A DNA stretch of 64,000 bases from Deferribacteres bacterium (GTDB lineage Bacteria > Zhuqueibacterota > Zhuqueibacteria > Zhuqueibacterales > Geothermadaptataceae), in the NCBI GenBank assembly GCA_020633675.1, contig JACKDE010000004.1, positions 310,001 through 374,000 of the forward strand, read 5' to 3'. Positions within the stretch are counted from its first letter, which is position 1. Each line of letters starts with the position of its first letter. This document shows, one piece after another, positions 16,598-25,836 of this stretch. Position numbers and translations under genes: made by a program. The notes under the pieces were generated by a model. It was given only the letters and a program-made list of their open reading frames with translations, was not told the DNA's origin and ran no database searches.

Positions 16598-18493
16598 TCA
16601 CCCTTCCATATACGTATACCCGTCAAAGCCGCTGCGGTACATGTCCAGAATCTCGCGCGACTCCGAGATCGAGACCTGCTTGCGACGCACAGCACGCTCC
16701 AGTTTGCTGCGAAACCGGTTGACCAGTTCATCGTTGCTTTGCTGCACGTAGCCCAGTACCTCCGTTACCGTGTCACCATACTCGACGTGGTCGATGCTGT
16801 AGGTTTTGTCGTCTGCGTCCCACGAAACATGTACAGCATTGTTATCGCCGAATAGATTATGCAGATCGCCAAGAATTTCCTGATAGGCGCCGACCAGAAA
16901 AAAGCCCAGCAGGTACTCCTCGTCCTTCTCGGTAGCATGCACCGGCAAGGTTGGCCGCACATCGCGCAGATCTGCAAATTTGTCGATTTTGCCGTCAGAA
17001 TCGCAGGTGATGTCCGCCAGCACTGCCGCACGGCCCGGCTTCTCGCTCAGGCGATGGATCGGCATGATCGGGAAAATCTGGCCGATGGCCCACGAATCCG
17101 GCAAAGATTGAAAAAACGATACGTTGCAAAAATAGATATCTGCCAGCTCGCGCTCGAGCTTCTCCATTTCCTCCGGCACATAGTCCGCTTGCAGCGTGAT
17201 GTTCCTGATTTTCTGCAGGCAGGCACTCACCAATGCTTCGCCCACCGCCCGCCACTCCAGGCTGATAAAGCCAAGCTTGAACAAATCCAGTAATTGATCG
17301 CGCATGTCCATGATGTCGTGATAGGTTTCCTGAAAATTTTTCTGGGTGATACTGTTGTAATTTTCCCACAAATCGCTGATTTGGCTCGGCGCTTCGTCAA
17401 GATTGGGCTGGCTGACATGGGTCGTGGCGACCCCGGTAACGCCAAGAATATTGGTGACCAGCACGGAGTGATAGGCTGTCACCGCGCGTCCCGATTCCGA
17501 CACGATGGTCGGGTGCCCGACTTCATTTTCATCACAGATTTGCTTGATTTCATACACCACCGTGTTGGCATATTCCTGCATTGTGTAATTCGCCGACGAC
17601 TGGAAATTGGTGCGCGAGCCGTCGTAATCGACCGCCAGTCCGCCACCGATATCGAGATATTTCAGGCCACCGGCAAGCTTCTGAACTTCGACAAAGTAGC
17701 GTCCCGCCTCGCGCAGGGCTGATTTCAAGGTGCTGACCGAGCAAATCTGGCTGCCGAGATGGTAGTGTAGCAATTGCAGATTGGCGAGCTGGTTGCGCTC
17801 GCGCAGCAAGCGGATGGCATTCAGAATTTCGGTGGCGTTCAGCCCGAACTTGGCGCGGTCGCCGCCCGAGGCTTCCCAGCGCCCAGCGCCTTTCGAGGCC
17901 AGCTTGACGCGAATGCCGATCTGCGGTGCAACCTGCAGCTCATCCGCCAGATTGAGCAACTTCTGCAACTCCGAATATTTCTCGATCACCACCACGATGT
18001 TCATGCCGAGCTTGCGCCCGAGCAATGCCAGGTGCAGAAATTCTTCGTCTTTGTAGCCGTTGCAGATAATCAGCGCCTCCGGATCGTCGAGCATGCTCAT
18101 GACTGTCAGCAACTCCGGCTTCGAGCCGGCCTCGAGGCCGAAGTGGTATTTTTTGCCGGCTTTGACAATCGATTCAACCACGTGCCGTTGCTGGTTGACT
18201 TTGATCGGGTAGACGCCGCGGTACTTCGCCTGGTATTCGTACTCCTTCATGGCGCTGTCGAAGCTGGTGTGCAGTTCCTTGATGCGCTCGGTCAAAATAT
18301 CGGAAAAGCGCAGCAGGATGGGCAGTTGAATGCCGCGCGTCTGCACTTCGTCCACCAGCACTTTCAAATCGATTTTGGCGCGTTCATCGCGCTTGGGCAG
18401 CACCTCGACATGGCCTTTGCGATTGATCCGAAAAAAGCCATTGCCCCACTCTTCCACCTGGTACAAGTCGTAGGAATCCTGAATTTTCCACAT
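16598..18493 (-). CDS. speA: Biosynthetic arginine decarboxylase
   Basis: A PLP-dependent, fold-III decarboxylase that makes agmatine from arginine for polyamine synthesis. The 631-residue length matches SpeA. The start MWKIQDSYDLYQVEEWG is typical. The PLP lysine is Lys98 in GVYPIKVNQQRHVV, and GLEAGSKPEL, LHYHLGSQI and the C-terminal region are present. A gene for the next enzyme type (agmatinase family) occurs at the right end of the window, 45 kb away. The downstream 120 bp before the convergent permease gene is a TTTG-rich, low-complexity stretch. Confidence 0.96.
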   Translation of the reverse strand: MWKIQDSYDLYQVEEWGNGFFRINRKGHVEVLPKRDERAKIDLKVLVDEVQTRGIQLPILLRFSDILTERIKELHTSFDSAMKEYEYQAKYRGVYPIKVNQQRHVVESIVKAGKKYHFGLEAGSKPELLTVMSMLDDPEALIICNGYKDEEFLHLALLGRKLGMNIVVVIEKYSELQKLLNLADELQVAPQIGIRVKLASKGAGRWEASGGDRAKFGLNATEILNAIRLLRERNQLANLQLLHYHLGSQICSVSTLKSALREAGRYFVEVQKLAGGLKYLDIGGGLAVDYDGSRTNFQSSANYTMQEYANTVVYEIKQICDENEVGHPTIVSESGRAVTAYHSVLVTNILGVTGVATTHVSQPNLDEAPSQISDLWENYNSITQKNFQETYHDIMDMRDQLLDLFKLGFISLEWRAVGEALVSACLQKIRNITLQADYVPEEMEKLERELADIYFCNVSFFQSLPDSWAIGQIFPIMPIHRLSEKPGRAAVLADITCDSDGKIDKFADLRDVRPTLPVHATEKDEEYLLGFFLVGAYQEILGDLHNLFGDNNAVHVSWDADDKTYSIDHVEYGDTVTEVLGYVQQSNDELVNRFRSKLERAVRRKQVSISESREILDMYRSGFDGYTYMEG

Positions 18494-18917
18494 GTTTATT
18501 TCGTGTCTCCATTGCTTGCGAATTGATTATTTGCCGCGAACGTCACCAATGAGCACGAAAATGAACTTGTCCGAAAACCCAGCGTGTCATCCTGGAAGGA
18601 TCTATTTTGCAGTCATTGCAACTATTGGCAAAAACAGAGAGTTGGCCATTTTGCAAAAAGAGTCCTGCCAAACAGCAGCGAAAGTTTTCAGATCGCGTTT
18701 AAGTTTATTCGTGTTGCCAGCATTCGCGAAAATTCGTGTCATTCGTGGCGAAAATGCTGCCTTCTGCTGAATTTGGCAGCCTTGTTACGAAAAGGCATAA
18801 TGCAAAATTTTGCCGGAAAACACAAGCAGATTGAGGCGGAATGGGGAGATGATGAATCAAGAATTTCGTGACTTGTGGCTGTGTCCCAAATTGCAGGCTT
18901 GGCGGATATGCAAAATC

Positions 18918-18945
18918 GTAGAGACGCAAAATTTTGCGTCTCTAC
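18918..18945. repeat. Perfect 28-bp palindrome
   Basis: GTAGAGACGCAAAA followed directly by its exact reverse complement. Palindromes of this kind recur in many environmental genomes as short mobile-like repeats. Here it sits 48 bp from a second palindrome of different sequence. Confidence 0.8.
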
Positions 18946-18993
18946 CCGTACACCTTTCCACAACAATCACATCAGCAAAATCAAGCAAGTTTG

Positions 18994-19021
18994 GTAGGGG
19001 CATGGCGCGCCAAGCCCCTAC
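18994..19021. repeat. 28-bp near-palindrome with GTAGGGGC/GCCCCTAC ends
   Basis: Arms GTAGGGGC (18994-19001) and GCCCCTAC (19014-19021) surround the self-complementary core TGGCGCGCCA. It looks like a short interspersed palindromic repeat, not a terminator: there is no T tract and the nearest gene ends are distant. Confidence 0.75.
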
Positions 19022-19276
19022 ATACGGACACACCGATTCTTAATAGCATGTTTTGGGACAACCCCTGCGGAGATACCCGCCGTTGTATCGAAATCCTTTT
19101 AGCCACATCTCTTTCAAAATCCAAAACCACAAAAAAATCCCCCGCCCGATGGCTCGGACAAGGGATTCTCGCATGGGGAAAAGGAGTGGATTAAGGGAGA
19201 CTCCTTTGCAATGATCAATTGGCAATAAACAATCAACAATGGTAATTGTTTATTGATCAATGGTCTTTGCTCATTG

Positions 19277-22200
19277 TTAGCGTACCAGCAGCATGCGGCG
19301 GGTGGTGGTTTGACCGTTGGCTTGCAGGCGGTAGAAGTACAGGCCACTGGCGACCGATTCGGCTTGCCAGGTGACGGTGTACTGTCCAGCCTGACGCACG
19401 CCGTCGATCAACGTCGCCACCTGCTGGCCGATCTGGTTGTACACGATCAGCTTGACATGGCCAGGTTTGGCAATGCTGTACTGGATGTTGGTTGATGGAT
19501 TGAACGGATTCGGATAGTTTTGGCTGAGCTCGAACGCGGTCGGCACAGCACCCGGCAGTTGCTCTTCTTCAACCGAGGAGACAACATCTGGTGTGTAGCC
19601 AAGCTGCGACAAAGCGGTCCAGCCCTGCAGCCAGTTGTTGCCTGCACTGAAAGCGCCTTTGTAGCTGGTCTGTACGAACCAGTCATCTGCCACCGCAGCC
19701 GCTCCGCTCAATGCCGGGCTGCCAGCCGCAGGACGCGGATCAAGCTGATTGTTCGGCTCACGGCTGATGCCGCGCAACTGCGGATCGACGATGCTGTTAT
19801 TGTTCGCCGACAAATGCGCCTGCACGAAATCCTGCGGGGCAATGCTCGCCAGATCGTTGCCGTCACCAAAATCGTACCACACATTGTTGCTCAAAACCAG
19901 GTCGCCCGCTTCCAGACGCTTGCGGCTGTCCTCGGTCTTCGAGCCGGTGTTGTCGATATCTTCCACCGTGATGCCGGCGCCACCGGCGGCTGCATCGTAG
20001 TCGGTGAAAATGCTGTTGTAGTATTTACCGCCAGCGTTGTCGCGGAAAATCAACATCTGTGAACCGTCGCCTTCCATCAGGGCACCGACACCGGCACCGA
20101 TGTAAGTCATGTTCGAAAACTGCGGAATCGCATACGGCGCGTAAAACTCATCGCCGGTCGCGCCATCCTGTTCGGCTACGCGGCCACCTTTGTCCGGGGC
20201 CTGAATCGCGAACCAGAACTGGCCTTTGCCGCGAAAACCTTCATCGTAATCGTAGGAGTCGTCTTCGTTGAACGCGCTCACCAGGTTGCGGGTGTTGACC
20301 GTGCCGCCGAAAAACTCGAAGCCGTCATCCGCGCTGCCGAACGATTCCACATATTCGATGGTTGTGCCGCTGCCGACACCACCCAGGGTCAGGCCCTGAA
20401 TTTCGTTGCCGGACTGGTCGCCAACATTCACGCCGGTATGACGGATCGATACGTAGCGGAACACGCCCGAGCTGTGCTCATCTTCGGTGCCACCGTACAG
20501 GCCACGACGGTCGCCGGCGGGCAGAATCGAGCCCACGCCTTCTACCTGCTTCAGGCCATCCGGCGTCTGGTTGTTGGTCGAAGCCCGGCCCAGAAGCACC
20601 ACACCGGCCCATTCGCCGCGTTGCGGTACCAGCGCGCCGGTCACCGGATCGGTCGAGATCAGGCTGCCGTTCAGGTCGTCATTGATCGAAGTAAAAATAA
20701 TCGGGCGGTCAGCCGTGCCTTCTGCGAAAATCTTGCCGTAGCGGGTCACAACCAGACCGCTGGCGTTGATGTCCTGGCCATCCTCGCCTTTGATCACCGT
20801 GCCCGGCTCAATCGTCAACACCGCCAGGCTGTCCACGAACACCAGACCGCTCAAAACGTAGGTCGTGTCCGAGTGGAACGTCACCTGCGCACCGACAGGA
20901 ATGTCCGCATCCACAATCGTGCGGGTGGCACCGCTGCCGCCTGAGCCTTCGGCCAGATAGCCGAGCTGCGACAAGGCTGTCCAGCCCTGCAGCCAGTTGT
21001 TGCCTGCACTGAAAGCGCCTTTGTAGCTGGTCTGTACGAACCAGTCATCTGCCACCGCAACCGCACCGCTCAAAGCCGGGCTGCCAGCAGCAGGACGCGG
21101 ATCAAGCTGGTTGTTCGGCTCACGGCTGATGCCGCGCAACTGCGGATCGACGATGCTGTTATTGTTCGCCGACAAATGCGCCTGCACAAAATCCTGCGGG
21201 GCAATGCTCGCCAGATCGTTGCCGTCACCAAAATCGTACCACACATTGTTGCTCAAAACCAGGTCGCCCGCTTCCAGACGCTTGCGGCTGTCCTCGGTCT
21301 TCGAGCCGGTGTTGTCGATATCTTCCACCGTGATGCCGGCGCCACCGGCGGCTGCATCGTAGTCGGTGAAAATGCTGTTGTAGTATTTACCGCCAGCGTT
21401 GTCGCGGAAAATCAACATCTGTGAACCGTCGCCTTCCATCAGGGCACCGACACCGGCACCGATGTAAGTCATGTTCGAAAACTGCGGAATCGCATACGGC
21501 GCGTAAAACTCATCGCCGGTCGCGCCATCCTGTTCGGCTACGCGGCCACCTTTGTCCGGGGCCTGAATCGCGAACCAGAACTGGCCTTTGCCGCGAAAAC
21601 CTTCATCGTAATCGTAGGAGTCGTCTTCGTTGAACGCGCTCACCAGGTTGCGGGTGTTGACCGTGCCGCCGAAAAACTCGAAGCCGTCATCCGCGCTGCC
21701 GAACGATTCCACATATTCGATGGTTGTGCCGCTGCCGACACCACCCAGGGTCAGGCCCTGAATTTCGTTGCCGGACTGGTCGCCAACATTCACGCCGGTA
21801 TGACGGATCGATACGTAGCGGAACACGCCCGAGCTGTGCTCATCTTCGGTGCCACCGTACAGGCCACGACGGTCGCCGGCGGGCAGAATCGAGCCCACGC
21901 CTTCTACCTGCTTCAGGCCATCCGGCGTCTGGTTGTTGGTCGAAGCCCGGCCCAGAAGCACCACACCGGCCCATTCGCCGCGTTGCGGTACCAGCGCGCC
22001 GGTCACCGGATCGGTCGAGATCAGGCTGCCGTTCAGGTCGTCATTGATCGAAGTAAAAATAATCGGGCGGTCAGCCGTGCCTTCTGCGAAAATCTTGCCG
22101 TAGCGGGTCACAACCAGACCGCTGGCGTTGATGTCCTGGCCATCCTCGCCTTTGATCACCGTGCCCGGCTCAATCGTCAACACCGCCAGGCTGTCCACGA

Positions 22201-22357
22201 ACACCAGACCGCTCAAAACGTAGGTCGTGTCCGAGTGGAACGTCACCTGTGCGCCGACAGGAATGTCCGCATCCACAATCGTGCGGGTGGCCTGCGCAGA
22301 GAGCAGGGTTGGTAAAACCATGAGAATTGTCGCAAAGCAGAGTACTTTTCGAAGCAT
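19277..22357 (-). CDS. T9SS-exported surface protein with two near-identical 454-residue units
   Basis: The 1026-residue precursor begins with a signal peptide (MLRKVLCFATILMVLPTLLSAQA) and ends in a Por-secretion/T9SS sorting domain of about 75 residues (QNYPNPFNPSTNIQYS and a final RRMLLVR). Between them two copies of one unit follow each other, at about residues 24-477 and 478-931, each starting TRTIVDADIPVGAQVTFHSD. They differ by only a few residues (SGAVAVADDW against SGAAAVADDW). Units contain IEPGTVIKG and FGGTVNTRN-like turns suggestive of a beta-helix, an inference. The start at 22357 has GGAGG 5 nt upstream; earlier in-frame starts do not. It follows a TonB receptor gene, suggesting a surface-binding partner. 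Ligand unknown. Confidence 0.88.
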   Translation of the reverse strand: MLRKVLCFATILMVLPTLLSAQATRTIVDADIPVGAQVTFHSDTTYVLSGLVFVDSLAVLTIEPGTVIKGEDGQDINASGLVVTRYGKIFAEGTADRPIIFTSINDDLNGSLISTDPVTGALVPQRGEWAGVVLLGRASTNNQTPDGLKQVEGVGSILPAGDRRGLYGGTEDEHSSGVFRYVSIRHTGVNVGDQSGNEIQGLTLGGVGSGTTIEYVESFGSADDGFEFFGGTVNTRNLVSAFNEDDSYDYDEGFRGKGQFWFAIQAPDKGGRVAEQDGATGDEFYAPYAIPQFSNMTYIGAGVGALMEGDGSQMLIFRDNAGGKYYNSIFTDYDAAAGGAGITVEDIDNTGSKTEDSRKRLEAGDLVLSNNVWYDFGDGNDLASIAPQDFVQAHLSANNNSIVDPQLRGISREPNNQLDPRPAAGSPALSGAVAVADDWFVQTSYKGAFSAGNNWLQGWTALSQLGYLAEGSGGSGATRTIVDADIPVGAQVTFHSDTTYVLSGLVFVDSLAVLTIEPGTVIKGEDGQDINASGLVVTRYGKIFAEGTADRPIIFTSINDDLNGSLISTDPVTGALVPQRGEWAGVVLLGRASTNNQTPDGLKQVEGVGSILPAGDRRGLYGGTEDEHSSGVFRYVSIRHTGVNVGDQSGNEIQGLTLGGVGSGTTIEYVESFGSADDGFEFFGGTVNTRNLVSAFNEDDSYDYDEGFRGKGQFWFAIQAPDKGGRVAEQDGATGDEFYAPYAIPQFSNMTYIGAGVGALMEGDGSQMLIFRDNAGGKYYNSIFTDYDAAAGGAGITVEDIDNTGSKTEDSRKRLEAGDLVLSNNVWYDFGDGNDLASIAPQDFVQAHLSANNNSIVDPQLRGISREPNNQLDPRPAAGSPALSGAAAVADDWFVQTSYKGAFSAGNNWLQGWTALSQLGYTPDVVSSVEEEQLPGAVPTAFELSQNYPNPFNPSTNIQYSIAKPGHVKLIVYNQIGQQVATLIDGVRQAGQYTVTWQAESVASGLYFYRLQANGQTTTRRMLLVR
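19596..20929 (-). repeat. Tandem duplication, copy encoding the second (C-terminal) unit
   Basis: 1334 bp nearly identical to 20958-22291, offset by exactly 1362 bp (454 codons). Mismatches are few and lie mainly near the lower-coordinate end. The near-identity at synonymous positions points to a recent duplication or ongoing gene conversion. Confidence 0.95.
20958..22291 (-). repeat. Tandem duplication, copy encoding the first (N-terminal) unit
   Basis: Partner of 19596-20929. The two copies are separated by 28 bp that encode a short Gly/Ser linker. Copy boundaries fall at the end of the signal peptide region and before the C-terminal sorting domain, so the whole mature unit was duplicated in frame. 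Confidence 0.95.
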
Positions 22358-22573
22358 CCTTTCCTCCATCTTTTGGATTGGGTTTTTCATTATGAGGTGG
22401 TTTCCTTTTCGTTGCAGCACATCAGGTGAGCATGTTTTTCCGATTTGGCTTGCACCTGATCTCTACGCTGAAATTGAACAATTATTGTTAAGCGATTATG
22501 AAGCTAATCTGTATTCTCCGCTAAGCTTTGCTTCTCATTTGTTAAGAGCGTTTTTTAAAGAAAAGCCCGATTT

Positions 22574-22663
22574 GTCATTCAGTGGGAATCTCTTTTGCAA
22601 CAGGTCCATCGGCTGCGTTTTAGACGATTTTTCCTCAAGTAAAACAGACCCTTGCTGGATGAC
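22574..22663. repeat. Small inverted-repeat element with GTCATTCAG ends
   Basis: Starts GTCATTCAGTGGGAATCTCT and ends CTGGATGAC, so the 9-bp ends are inverted with one mismatch. Related starts occur at 27121 (GTCATTCAGGAGGAATCTAT) and 18586. No coding content. It lies in the 330-bp gap between the TonB receptor and the T9SS gene. Confidence 0.5.
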
Positions 22664-22687
22664 AAAAGCGGGCATTCGGCTCAATCA

Positions 22688-25561
22688 TCAGAACGATGAT
22701 CCCAGCGAGATCGAGTAGGTGGTGCCACGGTTGTATTGCTGGTAGATGAAATCCTGTCCCTTCAATTCCTGCGAGAAGCGGATCGCCGGATCGAGCAGGT
22801 TTTTCGCGGAGAAGGCGACTTTCACGCCTTTGATATTTTTCGACATTTTGAAATCCAGTGTGCCATAGCTTCTTTCGAACACGTCCGGGCTGGCGCCTTC
22901 GGTTACAATCGACAGACGGTCGCCAAAGACATTATAAAAGAGGCCAGCGTTGAATTTTGCTTCATAGTTGCTGTAAGACAAATCGATGTTGAACAGGTAT
23001 GGCGATTGTCCCTGAAAAGCCCGGGTGTCGGAAGCGTTCGGATCGTTGGCACGAATCACAAACAGCTCTTTTTCCGGGATATCGACCTGAGATTCGACCA
23101 GCGAGAAATTCGAGCCGATGCTGAAGTTCCGCAGTGGTGAAATCAGGTCGCCCAGTTGTTTGCGCAGCTCCAGTTCAACGCCGTAGATGCGGGCGCTCTG
23201 CACGTTTTGCACCGACAGCAAGCCATTCGGAACGCTGTTATCCTGATAGCGCTCGATCGGATTCTCGAAATCCTTGTAAAAGCCGCTGACGGCGACAATC
23301 TCGCCCGGATTGACAAACCATTCCCAGCGTACATCATAGTTGCGAATCAGGGTGCGCTTGAGGTTGGCATTGCCTTCGAACAGGTAGTCGCCTGCGAATT
23401 CGAAGTTGGTGTATGGCGCCAGCTCGCGGAAGGTCGGGCGAGCGATGGTGTGGGTGTAAGCCAGACGCACATTCATGCGGCTGTTGAGTTGATACACCAA
23501 ATTGGCAGAAGGCAGATAATCGGTATTTTGCAGTAAACCTTCCGGCTGACCCGGATCACCGCTGACGCCGCGCATTTCGGTATCTTCAACGCGCACACCG
23601 CCAATGAAGCGCAAGCTGCGAGTGAGCGGCATATCGAGCATCAGGTAGCCGGCCAGGGTGCTTTGGGTTCCGGTAAAGTTGTTTCTCGGCGATTTCACTT
23701 CAGTGATGACATTGCCGAAAATCCAGCGTGACGGATCGGATGAAGTTGAATCGATTATGCCGGCAGCGCCGAAATAAGCGTTTACATCCGGACCATACTG
23801 GCGGTAGGAAATGCCATCTTCTTCGTATTCGAAGCGGCGTTGCCCGTAATCGCGATCAATATCGCTGACCTGCATGCCGAGCTTCAATTTGCTTTTGCCG
23901 CCATTCCAGGTGGTGAACGGAATGTTAAGGTCGAAATTATTGGCAAAGGTTTTTTCTTCGAGATTGCGGTAGTAGCGAATCGGCGGCGGATACAGCGAAG
24001 CCGGGCTCTGATAAATCACCTGGGTTTCGCCGTTGCGAACGCGTGTGGTGAAATGATCAGAGAAGTAGCGCAAATCGGGCTCGTCCTGGTTGTTGATTGC
24101 GTAGGAACTGCGCCATTCGAACTCGCTGTTCAAAAATGGCAGTTGGTGCTGACCTTCGAGCTGATAGGAATTCATGCTGCGCTCGATCCAGCCCAGCACG
24201 CGCGTTTCGTAGGTCGCGGTTGAAGGCAGATCGCTCCAAAAACCGCTGAGCGAACGCGCGTTCGATTCCGCACCCTGGGTGCGCATATAGGAGGCGCTGA
24301 TATGACCAAGGCCGGGATTTTTATAGGCGATGCGCGCCATGCCGCCCCAGCTGATTTCGCGCGAGGCTTTGGTATCTTTAAAGAGGCGCTGCGGATCGAG
24401 CGCTTCCACATCTGCGAGCGGGCCAGCCAGATTCCAGCGGCCAATCTCGCCGTTGTCGTAAAAGGAATAGCTTTGTCCCCAGGTCAGCGATGCCAGGTAG
24501 CCGACCGCGCTACTTTTACCGACTTCGATTTGGTTGCCGGTAGCGAGCGAAAAGCTCTGGTTGACAGGTGCGCTGGCTTCGATCGGGGCCATCACATTGC
24601 TGAAATCCTTGGAGACCCGATCCAGCAGCAGGGCTTCTTCACGGGTGCGAACGGCATTCGGACGCGGGAATTCCGCGGCCGGATCCTGCAGCAGCGCAGG
24701 CAAATCGCGGGTACCGTCATCAAAGCCGAGCCAGTCACTGCCACCGCTGTTTGGCAGCGCAAACTGTGCATTGCCGGTTGTCATGCTGTTGTAGGCTGCC
24801 GAGCTCGAAAACTGAAAGAAAAACTGTTCCGGGAACGATTTGGTCGAAACGTCGACCAGGCCGCCGCTGAAGGTGCCGGGCTTATCCGGCGTGAATGTTT
24901 TCAGTGTGACGATATTGTCCAGCAGGCTGGAAGGGAATAAATCGAGCTGCACCGATTTTTTATCGGGATCCGCGCTCGGCAATTCCGCGCCATTCAAGGT
25001 GGTCAGCGAGTAGCGCTCGCCCAGGCCACGAATATAGACATATTTGCCGTCCAGCACTGAAGCGCCAGTGACTTTTTTCATCGCTGCGGCTGCATCGCCG
25101 GCGCCGGAGTTCGACATCGCTTCCGAGCTGATAGCGTCGCTCACCGCTGCAGCTTTCTGACGATCTTTCAGCAAAGCGCCTTCGGAATCCTTCAACGCCG
25201 CTGCCGTCACAACAACCTCTTCACCCATCACTGCTTCGATGGCGAGAGTGAAGTTGAGCGTGGTGGCCTGACCATCGACAACCTGCACATTGTCAATGGT
25301 TGTTTTTGCATAGCCGATAAAAGACGCGACGACCGAGTAGCTCCCCACCGGCACACGCGCGATCCGAAATACACCGTCGAGATCGGTGGCGGCGCCGCGG
25401 TCCGTGCCGGTGATGATCACATTCACACCCGGCAGAGCGTCACCGGTTTCGGCATCGATTGCCTTGCCGGTAATAATACCATTTTGCGCAAAAGCGCTGG
25501 TTGCAAAACAGAAGGCTAACAAGAAGCCAAATAAAAATTGAAAACCTTTTTTCCGAGACAT
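22688..25561 (-). CDS. TonB-dependent outer-membrane receptor
   Basis: A 957-residue outer-membrane receptor. A signal peptide ends near AFAQ. A carboxypeptidase-regulatory-like beta domain follows (GIITGKAIDAETGDALPGVN, about residues 27-110), then a plug domain with KKVTGASVLDGKYVYIRGLGERY, and a C-terminal 22-strand-type barrel ending in SISLGSSF. The start at 25561 has AAGGAA upstream; a GTG eight codons earlier does not. It lies between a small secreted protein gene and the T9SS protein gene, all on the minus strand. The substrate is not evident. The barrel sequence does not name iron, cobalamin or sugar. Confidence 0.92.
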   Translation of the reverse strand: MSRKKGFQFLFGFLLAFCFATSAFAQNGIITGKAIDAETGDALPGVNVIITGTDRGAATDLDGVFRIARVPVGSYSVVASFIGYAKTTIDNVQVVDGQATTLNFTLAIEAVMGEEVVVTAAALKDSEGALLKDRQKAAAVSDAISSEAMSNSGAGDAAAAMKKVTGASVLDGKYVYIRGLGERYSLTTLNGAELPSADPDKKSVQLDLFPSSLLDNIVTLKTFTPDKPGTFSGGLVDVSTKSFPEQFFFQFSSSAAYNSMTTGNAQFALPNSGGSDWLGFDDGTRDLPALLQDPAAEFPRPNAVRTREEALLLDRVSKDFSNVMAPIEASAPVNQSFSLATGNQIEVGKSSAVGYLASLTWGQSYSFYDNGEIGRWNLAGPLADVEALDPQRLFKDTKASREISWGGMARIAYKNPGLGHISASYMRTQGAESNARSLSGFWSDLPSTATYETRVLGWIERSMNSYQLEGQHQLPFLNSEFEWRSSYAINNQDEPDLRYFSDHFTTRVRNGETQVIYQSPASLYPPPIRYYRNLEEKTFANNFDLNIPFTTWNGGKSKLKLGMQVSDIDRDYGQRRFEYEEDGISYRQYGPDVNAYFGAAGIIDSTSSDPSRWIFGNVITEVKSPRNNFTGTQSTLAGYLMLDMPLTRSLRFIGGVRVEDTEMRGVSGDPGQPEGLLQNTDYLPSANLVYQLNSRMNVRLAYTHTIARPTFRELAPYTNFEFAGDYLFEGNANLKRTLIRNYDVRWEWFVNPGEIVAVSGFYKDFENPIERYQDNSVPNGLLSVQNVQSARIYGVELELRKQLGDLISPLRNFSIGSNFSLVESQVDIPEKELFVIRANDPNASDTRAFQGQSPYLFNIDLSYSNYEAKFNAGLFYNVFGDRLSIVTEGASPDVFERSYGTLDFKMSKNIKGVKVAFSAKNLLDPAIRFSQELKGQDFIYQQYNRGTTYSISLGSSF

Positions 25562-25836
25562 TTTTAATTCCTTTCCCTTTTCCACTCATTTCCCACGAGT
25601 TTACTTGGATTTGTAAAGTACATTTAGTTGATGCCGGCCTTCATGTTGCGAGGATGAAAGCCAGATTTAGTTTCCTTTTTCCCACTGCTACGAGTGAGTT
25701 CGCATCGCCGCCGCTATCCACTCAACGCGGCTTGCGATGCGAACTTACATGAAAGAGCCGTATGACGCGCGCCAGCCATCTCCACTTAAATCTGACCTTT
25801 GCACGCCATACACCCGATCTCCTCGGGCATTTATGG

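Larger units (their letters stand above)
18494..19276. other. Repeat-rich intergenic region
   Basis: 783 bp without a supportable gene between speA and the T9SS protein gene. It holds two long near-palindromes (18918-18945 and 18994-19021), copies of the dispersed ATTCGTGTCATTCGTGGC repeat (around 18719-18749, with an inverted relative near 18533-18560) and a GTCATCCTGGAAGGATCTATTTTG element at 18586-18609 related to elements elsewhere in the window. Short frames here do not look like proteins. It is best read as a landing zone of small non-coding repeats. Confidence 0.6.

Noticed and set aside
18918..19021. CRISPR-like arrangement of palindromes
   Set aside because: Two different palindromes, one copy each, no regular spacers and no cas genes.
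20438..20944. Plus-strand frames inside the T9SS gene, repeated at 21800-22315
   Set aside because: They are antisense shadows of the duplicated coding sequence; their repetition only reflects the tandem duplication.
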